Shown here: piece after piece, positions 16,763 to 25,415 of the stretch | Numbering within the stretch: position 1 is the stretch's first letter | How the letters are laid out: each line of letters opens with the position of its first letter | Origin: Verrucomicrobiia bacterium | Lineage (GTDB): Bacteria > Verrucomicrobiota > Verrucomicrobiia > Opitutales > Opitutaceae | Reading direction: 5' to 3' | Assembly (NCBI GenBank): GCA_011525695.1 | Contig: WYBX01000130.1 | Coordinates: 1 to 54,625 of the forward strand | Length of the DNA stretch: 54,625 nt | Program-made: the position numbers and the translations under genes | The notes under the pieces: generated by a model | Told to the model about the DNA's origin: nothing | Databases searched by the model: none | Seen by the model: the letters and a program-made list of their open reading frames with translations, nothing else

Positions 16763-16930
16763 ATGAGGCTCTGCATTTTCGTCGGCACGATGCTGGGCGG
16801 CTATGCCGGCTGGGCACTCGGCGACACGGTGCTGGGGGCGGGTTTCGGCTGGGCCTTCGTGCTCAGCGGCGCCGGAAGCATGCTGGGCGTCTATGCCGGT
16901 TGGAAGCTGGCGCGGAAGCTGGCGGAGTAA
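16763..16930 (+). CDS. Small glycine-rich membrane protein
   Basis: A 55-residue protein made almost entirely of two hydrophobic segments with Gly-zipper spacing: FVGTMLGGYAGWALGD and GSMLGVYAGWKLARKLAE. The two halves repeat the MLG-YAGW motif, which suggests an internal duplication and a helical hairpin in the membrane. An ATG at 16760 gives one extra Met. The function is unknown. The repeated motif and ending support a real gene, although a chance frame cannot be excluded. Confidence 0.55.
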   Translation: MRLCIFVGTMLGGYAGWALGDTVLGAGFGWAFVLSGAGSMLGVYAGWKLARKLAE

Positions 16931-17185
16931 CCGCGAACGGCGGATCGCACCGTTGGGCAACCGCGAATCAACGCGGTGCGAACGGACATCCATTTCAGGG
17001 AGATCTGAGAAGACGCCGAGGGTTGAGCCTCGCCAATCCAGTGGGCAACCGCGAACGGGCGCGAATGAACGCCAATTTCTCCTCATTCGCGGGCCAATCT
17101 TCCCAAGCCATTTAACAGGAGGCAACGGAGTTAACGGAGCGATGCCGGCTCTGCTCGGGCCTCTGTTTCCTCCGTTACCTTCTGT

Positions 17186-18124
17186 TCAAACCCCGGCCGA
17201 AGGTTTGAACCGGATCGACGCCGTTTCCTGCAGGCCGGCGCTCCATTCCCGGCCAAGCGACACCACCAACGGATGGCCGGACGACTCCCACGAGCCAATC
17301 TGCGCCTCGTCATTGGCGTCCCACAACGCCCGCACCGGCGTCACTCCGCGGACCGAGTTCAAGAGGACGACCGCCTCGGCCCGGCAAAATTCCTCGAGTG
17401 AGGCCCGGCAGGGCTGCAACGCGACCCCGCATTCACGCAGCCATTGCAGGCAGGTGCCCGCCACGGCTCCGAGCGCCGGATCGGGAAAGCAGCAGCGGCC
17501 GCCGGCAACCCACGCGACGTTTTGCCAGGGCGATTCCACGACCCAGCCGCCATCCTGGGCAAGGAACAACCCTTCATCGTGGCTGGCTGTGCAGCGCCGG
17601 CGGAGCTCCTGTCCGCCCAGCAGCGCGTTGGCAAAATTGAGGCTCTTCGGCCGCGGCGTCCATTCGCCGCGGTCCCTCCTCAGCTGCAGTACCCTCAGGG
17701 AGACCCCCTCCGCCGGAGCCGAGGGCGGCAGCGGCCGGAGGGCGAGCCATTCCGAGGGTTCGGTGTACGACGCCTTGCCGCCACCCGTCGCCGGTGCCCC
17801 GGCAGTCAGCGTGTAGCGGAAAACGCCATCCGGCACCCCGTGCTCCGTCAGCTGGGCGCGGACGATTTCGCGCAACTTCAATTCGTCGTGCGCCAGGAAG
17901 CCGCGGGGCACCTCGATCCGGGCGGTGGCACACGCCTCGAGCAACCGCCGGCGGTGCTGATCCCAAAGGTGCGGCTTCCCGCCGCTGGTCCGAAAGGTCT
18001 CGAAGAAGCCCAGCCCGTAAAGCAGCCCGTGGTCCGCGATGGAAATCCGCGCCTCTTCCGCCGGGACCAGCCGGCCGTTCAGGTAGATGAGGCGGCCGGG
18101 CGCGTCGGTTGGTTGTTCAGTCAT
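17186..18124 (-). CDS. pabC: Aminodeoxychorismate lyase-like class IV aminotransferase
   Basis: A 312-residue PLP enzyme of fold type IV. By context it releases pyruvate from 4-amino-4-deoxychorismate to give p-aminobenzoate for folate. Family features seen are the N-terminal YLNGRLVPAEEARISIADHG followed by LLYGLGFFETFR, the PLP-binding Lys in RPKSLNFANALLGGQE, and the Glu-bearing segment GGWVVESPWQNVAWV. It starts at 18124, overlapping the end of pabB by 8 bases (ATGACTGA), so the two are translationally coupled. Sequence alone does not separate lyases from branched-chain or D-amino acid aminotransferases; the pabB coupling decides. The C-terminus is somewhat longer than usual. Confidence 0.85.
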   Translation of the reverse strand: MTEQPTDAPGRLIYLNGRLVPAEEARISIADHGLLYGLGFFETFRTSGGKPHLWDQHRRRLLEACATARIEVPRGFLAHDELKLREIVRAQLTEHGVPDGVFRYTLTAGAPATGGGKASYTEPSEWLALRPLPPSAPAEGVSLRVLQLRRDRGEWTPRPKSLNFANALLGGQELRRRCTASHDEGLFLAQDGGWVVESPWQNVAWVAGGRCCFPDPALGAVAGTCLQWLRECGVALQPCRASLEEFCRAEAVVLLNSVRGVTPVRALWDANDEAQIGSWESSGHPLVVSLGREWSAGLQETASIRFKPSAGV

Positions 18125-19592
18125 GGGGTGCCGCCATTTGCCACGCCACCCAGAGTGCCCGGGCCTTCTGCATCGCTTCGTCAAACTCACGCTCCGGCTG
18201 CGAATCGGCCACGATTCCCGCGCCGGCCTGCACATGGGCGATGCCGTCCTGCACGAGCATCGAGCGGATGATGATGTTCATTTCCATGTCGCCCCGGTAG
18301 CTGATCCAGCCGAGCGAGCCCGTATAGAACCCGCGGCCGACCGGCTCGAGTTCCTCGATAATCTCCATCGTCCGGAATTTCGGGCAACCGGTAATCGTGC
18401 CGCCGGGAAACATCGCCCGCAGGACTTCGCCCCAGGTCTTCCCACTGGCCAGCGTTCCCTCCACCTCGGAGACCAGGTGCATCACATGCGAGTACCGCTC
18501 CACCGCCATGAACTCCCGCACGTTCACGCTGCCCGATTCCGCCACTCGGCCGATGTCGTTCCGGATCAGGTCGACGAGCATCAGGTGCTCCGCACGCTCC
18601 TTCTCGCTGGCGATCAGCTCGGTCGAGAGGTCGTGATCGCCGGCGGCATTCGCGCCGCGCGGCCGCGTGCCGGCAATCGGCCGCGATACGACGCGGCCCT
18701 CGCTCATCTTCACCAGCAGCTCGGGTGACCCGCAGACCAGCGCGAACCCCGGCAGCCGCAGGAGCCCCATGTACGGCGACGGATTCACCCGCCGCACCGC
18801 TTCGTAGAGCGTCTCGGCCGGCGCCGGCGCCGGCCGGCTCGTTCGCAGCGAGAGATTGACCTGATAGGTGTGGCCGGCCGCAAGGTACGACTTCACCTTC
18901 CGCACCGCGTCCTCGAAAGTCTCGCGGGTGAAGGGATCGGATGGCGGCTCCGCCACCACGGCCATTCCCTTCGGATTCCACTCCCGAGCCCCCGCGGCCC
19001 GCCAGCGCGCGTGCGCTTCGGACACCCGCTGCTGTGCGATTGCATGTGCGCGCGCGAGGTCGTGCTCGGCCAATCCCGCGGCGTCGACCCAAACCACGAT
19101 CCCAAGCGTCTGGTTGGCGTGGTCGTAGACAAACAGCTCGCCGGTCTCGATCAGTGCATAGAGTGGCAGCGAAAGATCCCGCACGGCATGAAGCGGCAGC
19201 GTCTCCCACGTGCGGACGAGATCGTAGCCGAACACGCCAAGCAATCCGCCCGCCATCGCCGGCCAGCCCAACAGCTCGGGCGCCCGGGCCTCCTTGCGCA
19301 ATGCCTCCAGGATTTCGAGCGGCGCACCTACCCGGCGTTCGAGGCAGGTCAGCCCGTCCGGGGAACGCAGCTCGGCGCTGTCGGGCTGGCCAATGATCAC
19401 CCGGTCGGGACGGTCGCAAAGATAGGTGAACCGGCCGGCCAGCCCGCTCTCCAGCAGCACCGATGCCGGGCGATCGGCAAAGCCCTCCCACGAGCCCGGG
19501 AGTGTCTCGCCGTGGAACGTGCGGGCCGCGGGGAGCCGCCGGCAGCCTGCGCGGCGCCAGTCAAGCCAGGCTTCGTGGGTGGTGGACTGCAT
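18117..19592 (-). CDS. pabB: Aminodeoxychorismate synthase component I
   Basis: A 491-residue chorismate-using enzyme that adds ammonia to chorismate to make 4-amino-4-deoxychorismate. The chorismate-binding domain fills the second half, with RNDIGRVAESGSV, FPGGTITGCPKFRTMEIIEE, GFYTGSLGWISY and AGAGIVADSQPEREFDE. The N-terminal half matches the TrpE/PabB N domain (GLLGVFGYDLVRTWE). Oddity: the active-site segment reads PIAGTRPRG, with Ala where E. coli PabB has the Lys of PIKGT; Ala is the anthranilate synthase form. The overlap with pabC favours PabB, but TrpE is the alternative. The glutamine amidotransferase subunit is not in the window. Confidence 0.88.
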   Translation of the reverse strand: MQSTTHEAWLDWRRAGCRRLPAARTFHGETLPGSWEGFADRPASVLLESGLAGRFTYLCDRPDRVIIGQPDSAELRSPDGLTCLERRVGAPLEILEALRKEARAPELLGWPAMAGGLLGVFGYDLVRTWETLPLHAVRDLSLPLYALIETGELFVYDHANQTLGIVVWVDAAGLAEHDLARAHAIAQQRVSEAHARWRAAGAREWNPKGMAVVAEPPSDPFTRETFEDAVRKVKSYLAAGHTYQVNLSLRTSRPAPAPAETLYEAVRRVNPSPYMGLLRLPGFALVCGSPELLVKMSEGRVVSRPIAGTRPRGANAAGDHDLSTELIASEKERAEHLMLVDLIRNDIGRVAESGSVNVREFMAVERYSHVMHLVSEVEGTLASGKTWGEVLRAMFPGGTITGCPKFRTMEIIEELEPVGRGFYTGSLGWISYRGDMEMNIIIRSMLVQDGIAHVQAGAGIVADSQPEREFDEAMQKARALWVAWQMAAPHD

Positions 19593-19640
19593 TCGGGCCG
19601 GTACGCAGCCGGGGGTGGGCCTGCGGGAACCTTGCCGGGT

Positions 19641-20819
19641 TCACTTCCCGTGCAGCGCGGGTTCCCGACGCAGCAGGTCCGCCTGCCAGGGAAGGAGGAA
19701 TTCCGAGAGTTTCTTCGGGTGGCGGGCGATTTGGGCGAGTTGGGATCGGTTCGCGATCAGTGTGGGTTCCATCTCGAGCTTGCGGGCAATGCGATCGCGG
19801 TCGGCCCGGATCCGTTCCTGAAATTCGATTTCCGCCTGGGTCAGGGCCACGTGGCTGGGGTCGCGGCCGGGCCGGCGGGGAAGGGTCTTGGAGTCGCGGG
19901 CAAGCCCGGCGCGAATCGCGGCTGTGAGCGAGGGGGCGAGCCGATCGTGCCGCTTGCCGAGATGGACACTGGCGAGAATAGCCGCGTGGCCCTTCCCCTC
20001 TTCGGCCGCCTCAGCCAGCTTCAGGAGCACGGAATTGCCGCAGACCTTGAAGGGCGGCGTGTCCAGCCGGCGGGCCTGCGCCTCCCGCCAGTGCCAGACC
20101 GCATGCAAAACGCTCAGTCCGGCGCCCCGCAGTCGCTCGCTGCGGCCAATCCGCCAGTCGTTTTCCGTCGCCGGCGCGAATCCCTCGCAACCGGCGGCGA
20201 TTTGCGCCCGGCACTGCTGCTCCAGCCATTCCATCCGGCCCAGCCGCTTCAATTCGCGGGCGAGGATTTCCTGCAGCGCCGGCAGGTGCCAGACGTCGAG
20301 CGCAGCATAATTGAGCAGCTTCGGCGTGATCGGGCGTTTCGACCAGTTGGCCTTCTGGCCATCCTTGTCGAGCTGCACCGCGAAATGCTGTTCCAGCAGC
20401 GAGGCCAGCCCGATCCGCTGCAGCCCGAGCAATTGGGCGGCCAGCATCGTGTCGAACAGGCTCTTCGCCCGAAACCGGCAGAGATCATGCAGCAATCTCA
20501 GGTCGAAGTCGCTGCCATGCATGATCAGGTGCTTTCCGGCCAGCACCTTCCAGAGCGGCTCGAGGTTCAGCCCCGGGGCCAGGACATCGACCAGGTAGAC
20601 CTCCCGTTCGACGAGGAACTGCAGCAGGCAGACCCGCGTCTTGTAGTGGTACATGTTGTCCGCCTCGGTATCGAGGGCGACTTCATCCACCTTTTCCAGC
20701 GCATGCAGGAGGGGCGTGAGCGAACCGGGTTGATCGAGCAGCTGAAAGGCGGGCGGACGCGTTGACACTTTGACCCCCAGCAAACGGCGCAGGCGTGTCG
20801 GAAGGAAGCGAGAAATCAT
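19641..20819 (-). CDS. rnd: Ribonuclease D
   Basis: A 392-residue 3'-5' exoribonuclease acting in tRNA and structured RNA trimming. The DEDDy exonuclease domain fills the first 190 residues: Exo I with Asp and Glu in VALDTEADNMYHY, Exo II in HGSDFDLRLL, Exo III with Tyr and Asp in LNYAALDVWHLPAL. An HRDC-type helical domain follows around residues 200-290, and a basic Arg/Leu-rich tail closes the protein. I chose the ATG at 20819 because it forms a 4-base ATGA overlap with the stop of the upstream deacetylase-like gene; a start 9 codons earlier is possible. Confidence 0.9.
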   Translation of the reverse strand: MISRFLPTRLRRLLGVKVSTRPPAFQLLDQPGSLTPLLHALEKVDEVALDTEADNMYHYKTRVCLLQFLVEREVYLVDVLAPGLNLEPLWKVLAGKHLIMHGSDFDLRLLHDLCRFRAKSLFDTMLAAQLLGLQRIGLASLLEQHFAVQLDKDGQKANWSKRPITPKLLNYAALDVWHLPALQEILARELKRLGRMEWLEQQCRAQIAAGCEGFAPATENDWRIGRSERLRGAGLSVLHAVWHWREAQARRLDTPPFKVCGNSVLLKLAEAAEEGKGHAAILASVHLGKRHDRLAPSLTAAIRAGLARDSKTLPRRPGRDPSHVALTQAEIEFQERIRADRDRIARKLEMEPTLIANRSQLAQIARHPKKLSEFLLPWQADLLRREPALHGK

Positions 20820-21700
20820 GCGGCTGTCGGGCCTGGGTTCTCCCATCCCGAAAGGAAAGCATCAATCAACAAAGGAAGATCCTCACTGTAGCCGCCTTCG
20901 AGGATGGCGGCGGCGGGCCGGCCGGTCGCAGCCAGCCAGCCACCCAGCGTCGCAAAATCCGCGCGCTCCAGGCTCATCCGGGTGATCGGGTCGTTCACAT
21001 ATGCGTCGAAACCCGCCGAGACGAGAATCAGATCCGGCGCAAAGGAAACGATGGTATCGAGGGAGGCGCGCAGGGCGGCCATGTGATCGACGGCCGGCGT
21101 ATTTGGGGCCACCGGCCAGTTGCGGACATATGGACCATGGTCCTGCGTCCCGGTGCCCGGATAACCCGGATACTGGTGGACCGAGGCGAACAGGACCTGG
21201 CTCGCCCCATGAAGGATGGCCTCGGTGCCGTTGCCGTGATGGGCGTCGAAATCCCAGACCGCGACCTTGGCGGCGCCGAGATCCCGCTGGGCGGCCAGCG
21301 CCGCGACGGCGACCTGGTTGAGATAGCAGAATCCCATGGCACGGTCGGCGGTGGCATGGTGCCCGGGCGGCCGCATGAGCGAGAAGACCGGCGTCCGCGA
21401 CTCCAGGGCGTGCCGGGCCGCCTCGAGCGCCGCGTCGACCGCACGGCGCGCATGCCCCGCGATGCCGGCGAGGTTGGGCGTATCCGCATCGAAATCACCG
21501 GGCTGATCCAACCGCTCCAGGTGCGCCGCGGTGTGGGCCAGCCGCAGCACCCGGTCGTCCGCCACTGCCGCCGGCAGTCGCCACTCCCAGCCGGGATGCG
21601 CCGCCTTCAGGTGCGCGGCACTGGCGAGGACGCGCGCGGGCTGCTCCGGCCGCAGGGCGGAGCCGTAGTCGGCACAGCGCGGATCATGGAGAATCAACAT
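20816..21700 (-). CDS. Histone deacetylase-family amidohydrolase
   Basis: A 294-residue zinc hydrolase of the arginase/deacetylase fold (class II HDAC-like, as in acetoin-utilisation and acetylpolyamine amidohydrolases). Conserved elements are the active-site His pair in RPPGHHATADRAMGFCYLN, zinc ligands in VWDFDAHHGNGT and SAGFDAYVNDP, and the C-terminal ILEGGYSEDLP. It likely removes acyl groups from lysine or small amines; the substrate is unknown. It overlaps rnd by 4 bases, so the two are co-transcribed. Divergent from queC, with about 125 bases between the starts. Confidence 0.9.
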   Translation of the reverse strand: MLILHDPRCADYGSALRPEQPARVLASAAHLKAAHPGWEWRLPAAVADDRVLRLAHTAAHLERLDQPGDFDADTPNLAGIAGHARRAVDAALEAARHALESRTPVFSLMRPPGHHATADRAMGFCYLNQVAVAALAAQRDLGAAKVAVWDFDAHHGNGTEAILHGASQVLFASVHQYPGYPGTGTQDHGPYVRNWPVAPNTPAVDHMAALRASLDTIVSFAPDLILVSAGFDAYVNDPITRMSLERADFATLGGWLAATGRPAAAILEGGYSEDLPLLIDAFLSGWENPGPTAA

Positions 21701-21804
21701 CGGTGCTTTGGGTTGTCCCTCGGATTCCCTGGCATCGTTGGCGTGCTACAGAAGCAAGAAGCCCGGGATTTACGAGAACGAGAACAATTTTGCGTCAATT
21801 CCCA

Positions 21805-21824
21805 TCCCGCGCCACCGTGCGGGA
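21805..21824 (+). promoter_or_regulatory. Hairpin covering the queC ribosome site
   Basis: A perfect 6-bp stem TCCCGC/GCGGGA (21805-21810 with 21819-21824) with an 8-base loop ends one base before the queC ATG. Its right arm contains the only Shine-Dalgarno-like GGGA. It does not match a preQ1 riboswitch that I can recognise. Confidence 0.4.
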
Positions 21825-22583
21825 ATGAAAGTCGTCGTGTTGTGCTCCGGCGGGATGGACTCGGTGACCGCGCTCCATTGGGCGCGGCGCCAGCATGCCG
21901 TGGTGGCGGCGGTGAGTTTCGAGTATGGAGCCAAGCATGGCGCGCGGGAGATTCCGTTCGCGACCGAGCAGTCGGCCGGTCTCGGCGTGAAACACGAGGT
22001 TCTCCGGCTGGAATTCGTCGAGCGGTTGTTCGCGTCGCACCTGCTCCGGGGCGGCGGCGAGATTCCCGACGGGCATTATGAAGCTGAAACCATGCAGCAG
22101 ACGGTGGTACCCTTCCGCAACGGCATCATGCTGGCGATTGCCTGCGGGCTGGCGGAGAGTTTGGGCGCGGAGGGGTTGGTGATCGCGGCCCATGGCGGGG
22201 ATCATGCGATTTATCCCGACTGCCGGGAGGAGTTCATGCGGGCCATGGGCGAGGCGATGAACCTGGGCTCCTATGCGGGCATCCGGCTGCTGCGGCCGTT
22301 CATTGCCCTGTCGAAGGCGGGGATCGCGGCGGAGGGGGCCCGGCTGGGCGTCGATTTTTCGCGGACCTGGTCCTGTTACCGCGGCGGCCGGCGGCACTGC
22401 GGCCGTTGCGGCACCTGCGTCGAGCGCCGGGAGGCGTTCATCCTTGCCGGGCTGCCGGATCCCACGGAGTACGAGTCGGCGGACCCGTTGCCGCCCAAGC
22501 CGGCGGCGGCCGGCCATCAATCCGTCCCCGAAGCAAGTTTCGGCGCGGCAACCAGGCCCTCCCAGCCGTTGCCCAAGCCCTGA
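21825..22583 (+). CDS. queC: 7-cyano-7-deazaguanine synthase
   Basis: A 252-residue ATP-dependent enzyme converting 7-carboxy-7-deazaguanine to preQ0 in queuosine synthesis. The PP-loop is VLCSGGMDSVTAL near the N-terminus. The zinc site near the C-terminus is CYRGGRRHCGRCGTC. The segments VVPFRNGIMLAIACGLAES and HGGDHAIYPDCREEF are typical of QueC. The ATG at 21825 directly precedes the PP-loop. A tail of about 35 Pro/Ala-rich residues after the zinc site is longer than usual and may be unstructured. The queE gene follows after 7 bases. Confidence 0.94.
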   Translation: MKVVVLCSGGMDSVTALHWARRQHAVVAAVSFEYGAKHGAREIPFATEQSAGLGVKHEVLRLEFVERLFASHLLRGGGEIPDGHYEAETMQQTVVPFRNGIMLAIACGLAESLGAEGLVIAAHGGDHAIYPDCREEFMRAMGEAMNLGSYAGIRLLRPFIALSKAGIAAEGARLGVDFSRTWSCYRGGRRHCGRCGTCVERREAFILAGLPDPTEYESADPLPPKPAAAGHQSVPEASFGAATRPSQPLPKP

Positions 22584-22590
22584 TTCGCGC

Positions 22591-23286
22591 ATGCTTATCT
22601 CCGAAGTCTTTCATTCGATCCAGGGCGAGGGCGAACTGACCGGCGTGCCGTCGGTTTTCGTCCGCACCAGCGGCTGCAATCTGCGCTGCACGTGGTGCGA
22701 CACCCCTTACGCATCGTGGAACCCCGACGGCAGGGCGTGGACGATACCGCAGATTGTCGCCGCGGTGGAAAGTCATCCAACAACCCGCCATGTCGTGCTC
22801 ACGGGAGGGGAACCGATGATCGCGAAGGACGTGGCTGCCCTGGCGACGGCCCTCAGGGCGACGAACCGGCACCTGACGATTGAGACGGCGGCGACCGTGC
22901 CGCCGGCGGGAATCGCCTGCGACCTCGCGTCACTCTCGCCCAAGCTGCTCAATGCGGCCCCGGATCCGGTCCGGCACGCCGCTTGGCGGCGGCGGCACGA
23001 GGCGACCCGCTGGCAGCCCGACGTGGTGCGCGCCTGGATCGATCATTATCCCTACCAGTTCAAGTTCGTCGTCGCGCAGCCAGCCGATGTCGAGGAGATG
23101 GAACACATGCTGCGGGCGCTGAAGCGCGACGTGCCGCGGCACAAGGTGCTCCTGATGCCGGAATCGCGCAGCCTGGAAACCATGCGCGAGCGTGCCGGCT
23201 GGCTGGGAGAACTGTGCAAGGCGCGCGGTTATCGCTACGCGCACCGGCTGCACATCGAGCTGTATGGCAACCGGCGCGGCACCTGA
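22591..23286 (+). CDS. queE: 7-carboxy-7-deazaguanine synthase
   Basis: A 231-residue radical SAM enzyme making 7-carboxy-7-deazaguanine, the substrate of QueC. The cluster motif is CNLRCTWC (CxxxCxxC) and the N-terminus has the family phrase SEVFHSIQGEGELTGVPSVF. The SAM-binding GGEP is in VVLTGGEPMI. It forms an operon with queC (7-base gap) and overlaps the next gene by 23 bases. queD is not in the window. Confidence 0.94.
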   Translation: MLISEVFHSIQGEGELTGVPSVFVRTSGCNLRCTWCDTPYASWNPDGRAWTIPQIVAAVESHPTTRHVVLTGGEPMIAKDVAALATALRATNRHLTIETAATVPPAGIACDLASLSPKLLNAAPDPVRHAAWRRRHEATRWQPDVVRAWIDHYPYQFKFVVAQPADVEEMEHMLRALKRDVPRHKVLLMPESRSLETMRERAGWLGELCKARGYRYAHRLHIELYGNRRGT

Positions 23287-23959
23287 ACCGCCGGGGGAAG
23301 CCCCTGGCGGCGGCCGGGGGGTGGCGTCTGGCTTTGTTCCACCGCGGAGGCTGTCGGACGAACTGGGAATTATCCTGCGCGAGTTCGAAGTGGAGGCGGT
23401 GACGCTGCGCGAGGTGATGCGGCTGCTGCATGGCCGGGGCTATGTGCTGTTGATCGTCTTCCTGGCGCTGCCCTTCGCCACGCCCGTGTCGGTGCCGGGC
23501 CTCTCCATGCCGCTGGGCATGATCATTGCGCTGATTGGCGCGCGGCTGGCCTTTGGCGCCAAGCCGTGGCTGCCGCAGCGGCTGCTCGATCTCCAGCTGC
23601 CGCCGAAGGTTTTCGCCAAGGTCTTCGCCGCGGCCCGGAAAATCGTGCGCGGGTTCGAGAAACTGCTCCGACCGCGGCTGCTATGGGTGACGGGGACGCC
23701 GCGGCGGGAGCAGGCGCATGCGCTGCCGATCGTGGCCTGCGCGCTGATGCTGCTGATGCCGCTGCCGGTCCCGCTGAGCAATATCCTGCCGGCCTGGGGC
23801 GTCCTGCTCGTTGCCGGCGGGCTGCTCGAGCGCGACGGGGCGTTCATCATCGCGGGTTATGCCGCCACCCTCCTGGCGACGGTCTTTTTCGGCGCGCTTG
23901 CGCTGCTCGGCAAGGAGGCGGTGGATGTGGTGTGGGGCTGGTTTGGGTTCGGGGCATAG
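23264..23959 (+). CDS. ExoD-family membrane protein
   Basis: A 231-residue membrane protein of the exopolysaccharide synthesis ExoD family. It starts with a soluble Pro/Gly-rich stretch, then SDELGIILREFEVEAVTLRE and several hydrophobic segments (VLLIVFLALPFATPVSVPGL, LPIVACALMLLMPLPVPLSN, AAWG-like and C-terminal ATLLATVFFGALALLG). The double appearance of LPFATPVS and LMPLPVPLSN marks the duplicated ExoD core. ATG at 23264 lies within queE; a GTG nearer the helices is possible. ExoD proteins are linked to exopolysaccharide production, but the molecular role is unknown. Co-transcription with queCE is likely positional only. Confidence 0.85.
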   Translation: MATGAAPEPPGEAPGGGRGVASGFVPPRRLSDELGIILREFEVEAVTLREVMRLLHGRGYVLLIVFLALPFATPVSVPGLSMPLGMIIALIGARLAFGAKPWLPQRLLDLQLPPKVFAKVFAAARKIVRGFEKLLRPRLLWVTGTPRREQAHALPIVACALMLLMPLPVPLSNILPAWGVLLVAGGLLERDGAFIIAGYAATLLATVFFGALALLGKEAVDVVWGWFGFGA

Positions 23960-24048
23960 GCGCATATTTCATGGGGACGCGGCACCTTCGCCGCGTAAAA
24001 GAAGCATTCCGCAACGCATCCCTGCTGCTTCATATAAACCAGTCAGCC

Positions 24049-24124
24049 GTAGGGGCGCAGCCTCGTCTGCGCCCTCGAGACGGGTGAATCACCGGACTGG
24101 CCGCAGGCAAGGCTGCGCCACTAC
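24049..24124 (+). repeat. Family B REPIN, 76 bp
   Basis: GTAG at 24049, CTAC ending at 24124. The right stem has changes (GCCGCAG side). A single half follows at about 24151-24175, ending CTAC. Confidence 0.85.
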
Positions 24125-24212
24125 GAGACGGCGGATCGATGGCGGAATGCGGCCGCAGGCAAGGCTGCGCCCCTACGAATCATTCTGATTTGAAGTTGCC
24201 TCCGGAAAGCCG

Positions 24213-25250
24213 TCAGTGGGCGGGCGGCTCGGGGAGTTCCTTCTTCGCGGGAATCAGCAGCGAGAGCGTGATCGAGGCACCGAGCAGCAGCCCGATGATC
24301 CCAAGCGACCAGGTGATCGGGAATTTCCCTCCGGACGCATGATCGAGCCACACCATCTTCAAGCCAACAAAGACCAGGACCAGCCCCAGCCCGAATTTGA
24401 GGAAGTGAAACTTGTCCATGATGCCGGCGAGCAGGAAGAACAGCGAACGCAGGCCGAGGATCGCGAAAATATTCGACGTGAAGACAATCAAGGGCTCCCG
24501 GGTGATGCCGAAAATCGCGGGGACGGAATCGACCGCGAAAACGATGTCACTGACCTCGATGGCGACGAGGGTGAGGAGCAGCGGGGTGCCGTAGCGCACG
24601 CCATTTTTCACCACGAAGAACTTCTGGCCGTGAAATTCCGAGGTCAGTGGCAGGTAGCGGCGGAGCAGCCGCAGCACGGGGTTCTTATCGGGATCGAGCG
24701 GCTTCTCGGGGGTGAAGAGAATCTTGATGCCGGTCAGGATCAGGAAGCCGCCGAAAAGATAAATCACCCAGTGAAACTGCATGAGCAGCGCCCCGAGCGA
24801 GATGAAGAGGACCCGGAAGATCATCGCCCCGAGGATGCCGAAGAACAGGACCCGGTGCTGGTATTCGGGCGGGATGCCGAAGAAGGCGAAGATGACGAGG
24901 AAGACGAAGATGTTGTCGACCGAGAGCGACGCCTCGACGACATAGCCGGTCAGGAATTCGAGCGCCGTCTGTCTTGCCAGGGCCTCGCCCATCTCAGGGG
25001 TGAGTCCGGCGGCCAGCAGCCGGGGATCCTGGGGAAATTTCCACTCGGCGTACTGCCAGAACCCGAGGCAGAAGACCATCGCCAGCGTGACCCAGACGCA
25101 CACCCACCCGAAAGCCTCCTTGGTGGTGACCGCGTGGGCCTTGCGATGAAACACGCCGAGGTCAAGCGCCAGCAGGCCGATCACCAGCAGCGTGAACAAT
25201 GCATAGAACCACCAATAGTCAGCCCAGGGGAAGAGTGGGAAATCAGGCAT
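24213..25250 (-). CDS. TerC-family integral membrane protein
   Basis: A 345-residue membrane protein with about nine helices. The TerC signature is clear: EASLSVDNIFVFLVIFAFFG in the first half and EVSDIVFAVDSVPAIFGIT in the second, both carrying acidic residues within helices that are thought to bind a metal in Alx/YceF-type manganese exporters. FHWVIYLFGGFLILTGIKIL links them. The ATG at 25250 starts just before the first helix. Divergent from a second TerC gene 165 bases away. Tellurite resistance or manganese export are both possible; no ter accessory genes are present. Confidence 0.9.
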   Translation of the reverse strand: MPDFPLFPWADYWWFYALFTLLVIGLLALDLGVFHRKAHAVTTKEAFGWVCVWVTLAMVFCLGFWQYAEWKFPQDPRLLAAGLTPEMGEALARQTALEFLTGYVVEASLSVDNIFVFLVIFAFFGIPPEYQHRVLFFGILGAMIFRVLFISLGALLMQFHWVIYLFGGFLILTGIKILFTPEKPLDPDKNPVLRLLRRYLPLTSEFHGQKFFVVKNGVRYGTPLLLTLVAIEVSDIVFAVDSVPAIFGITREPLIVFTSNIFAILGLRSLFFLLAGIMDKFHFLKFGLGLVLVFVGLKMVWLDHASGGKFPITWSLGIIGLLLGASITLSLLIPAKKELPEPPAH

Positions 25251-25415
25251 CCGCGGAAGGACACGGACGTTGCTAACCGGCTCAACGGAAATTGGATTAT
25301 AATGCGCGCGGTTGATTCCAGCCGGGCACCGGAACTTTTCCGCGACCCGATTGGGGTATTTCCCGATGCTTTGCGCTTTCGCAGCGTTCGAATCTTCCGC
25401 ATCCTCGCGTTTCTC

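Noticed and set aside
21701..21824. preQ1 riboswitch before queC
   Set aside because: The A-rich tail and H-type pseudoknot layout are absent; only a start-masking hairpin is seen.
25251..25415. yybP-ykoY manganese riboswitch before the TerC genes
   Set aside because: I could not find the conserved paired internal loops on either strand.
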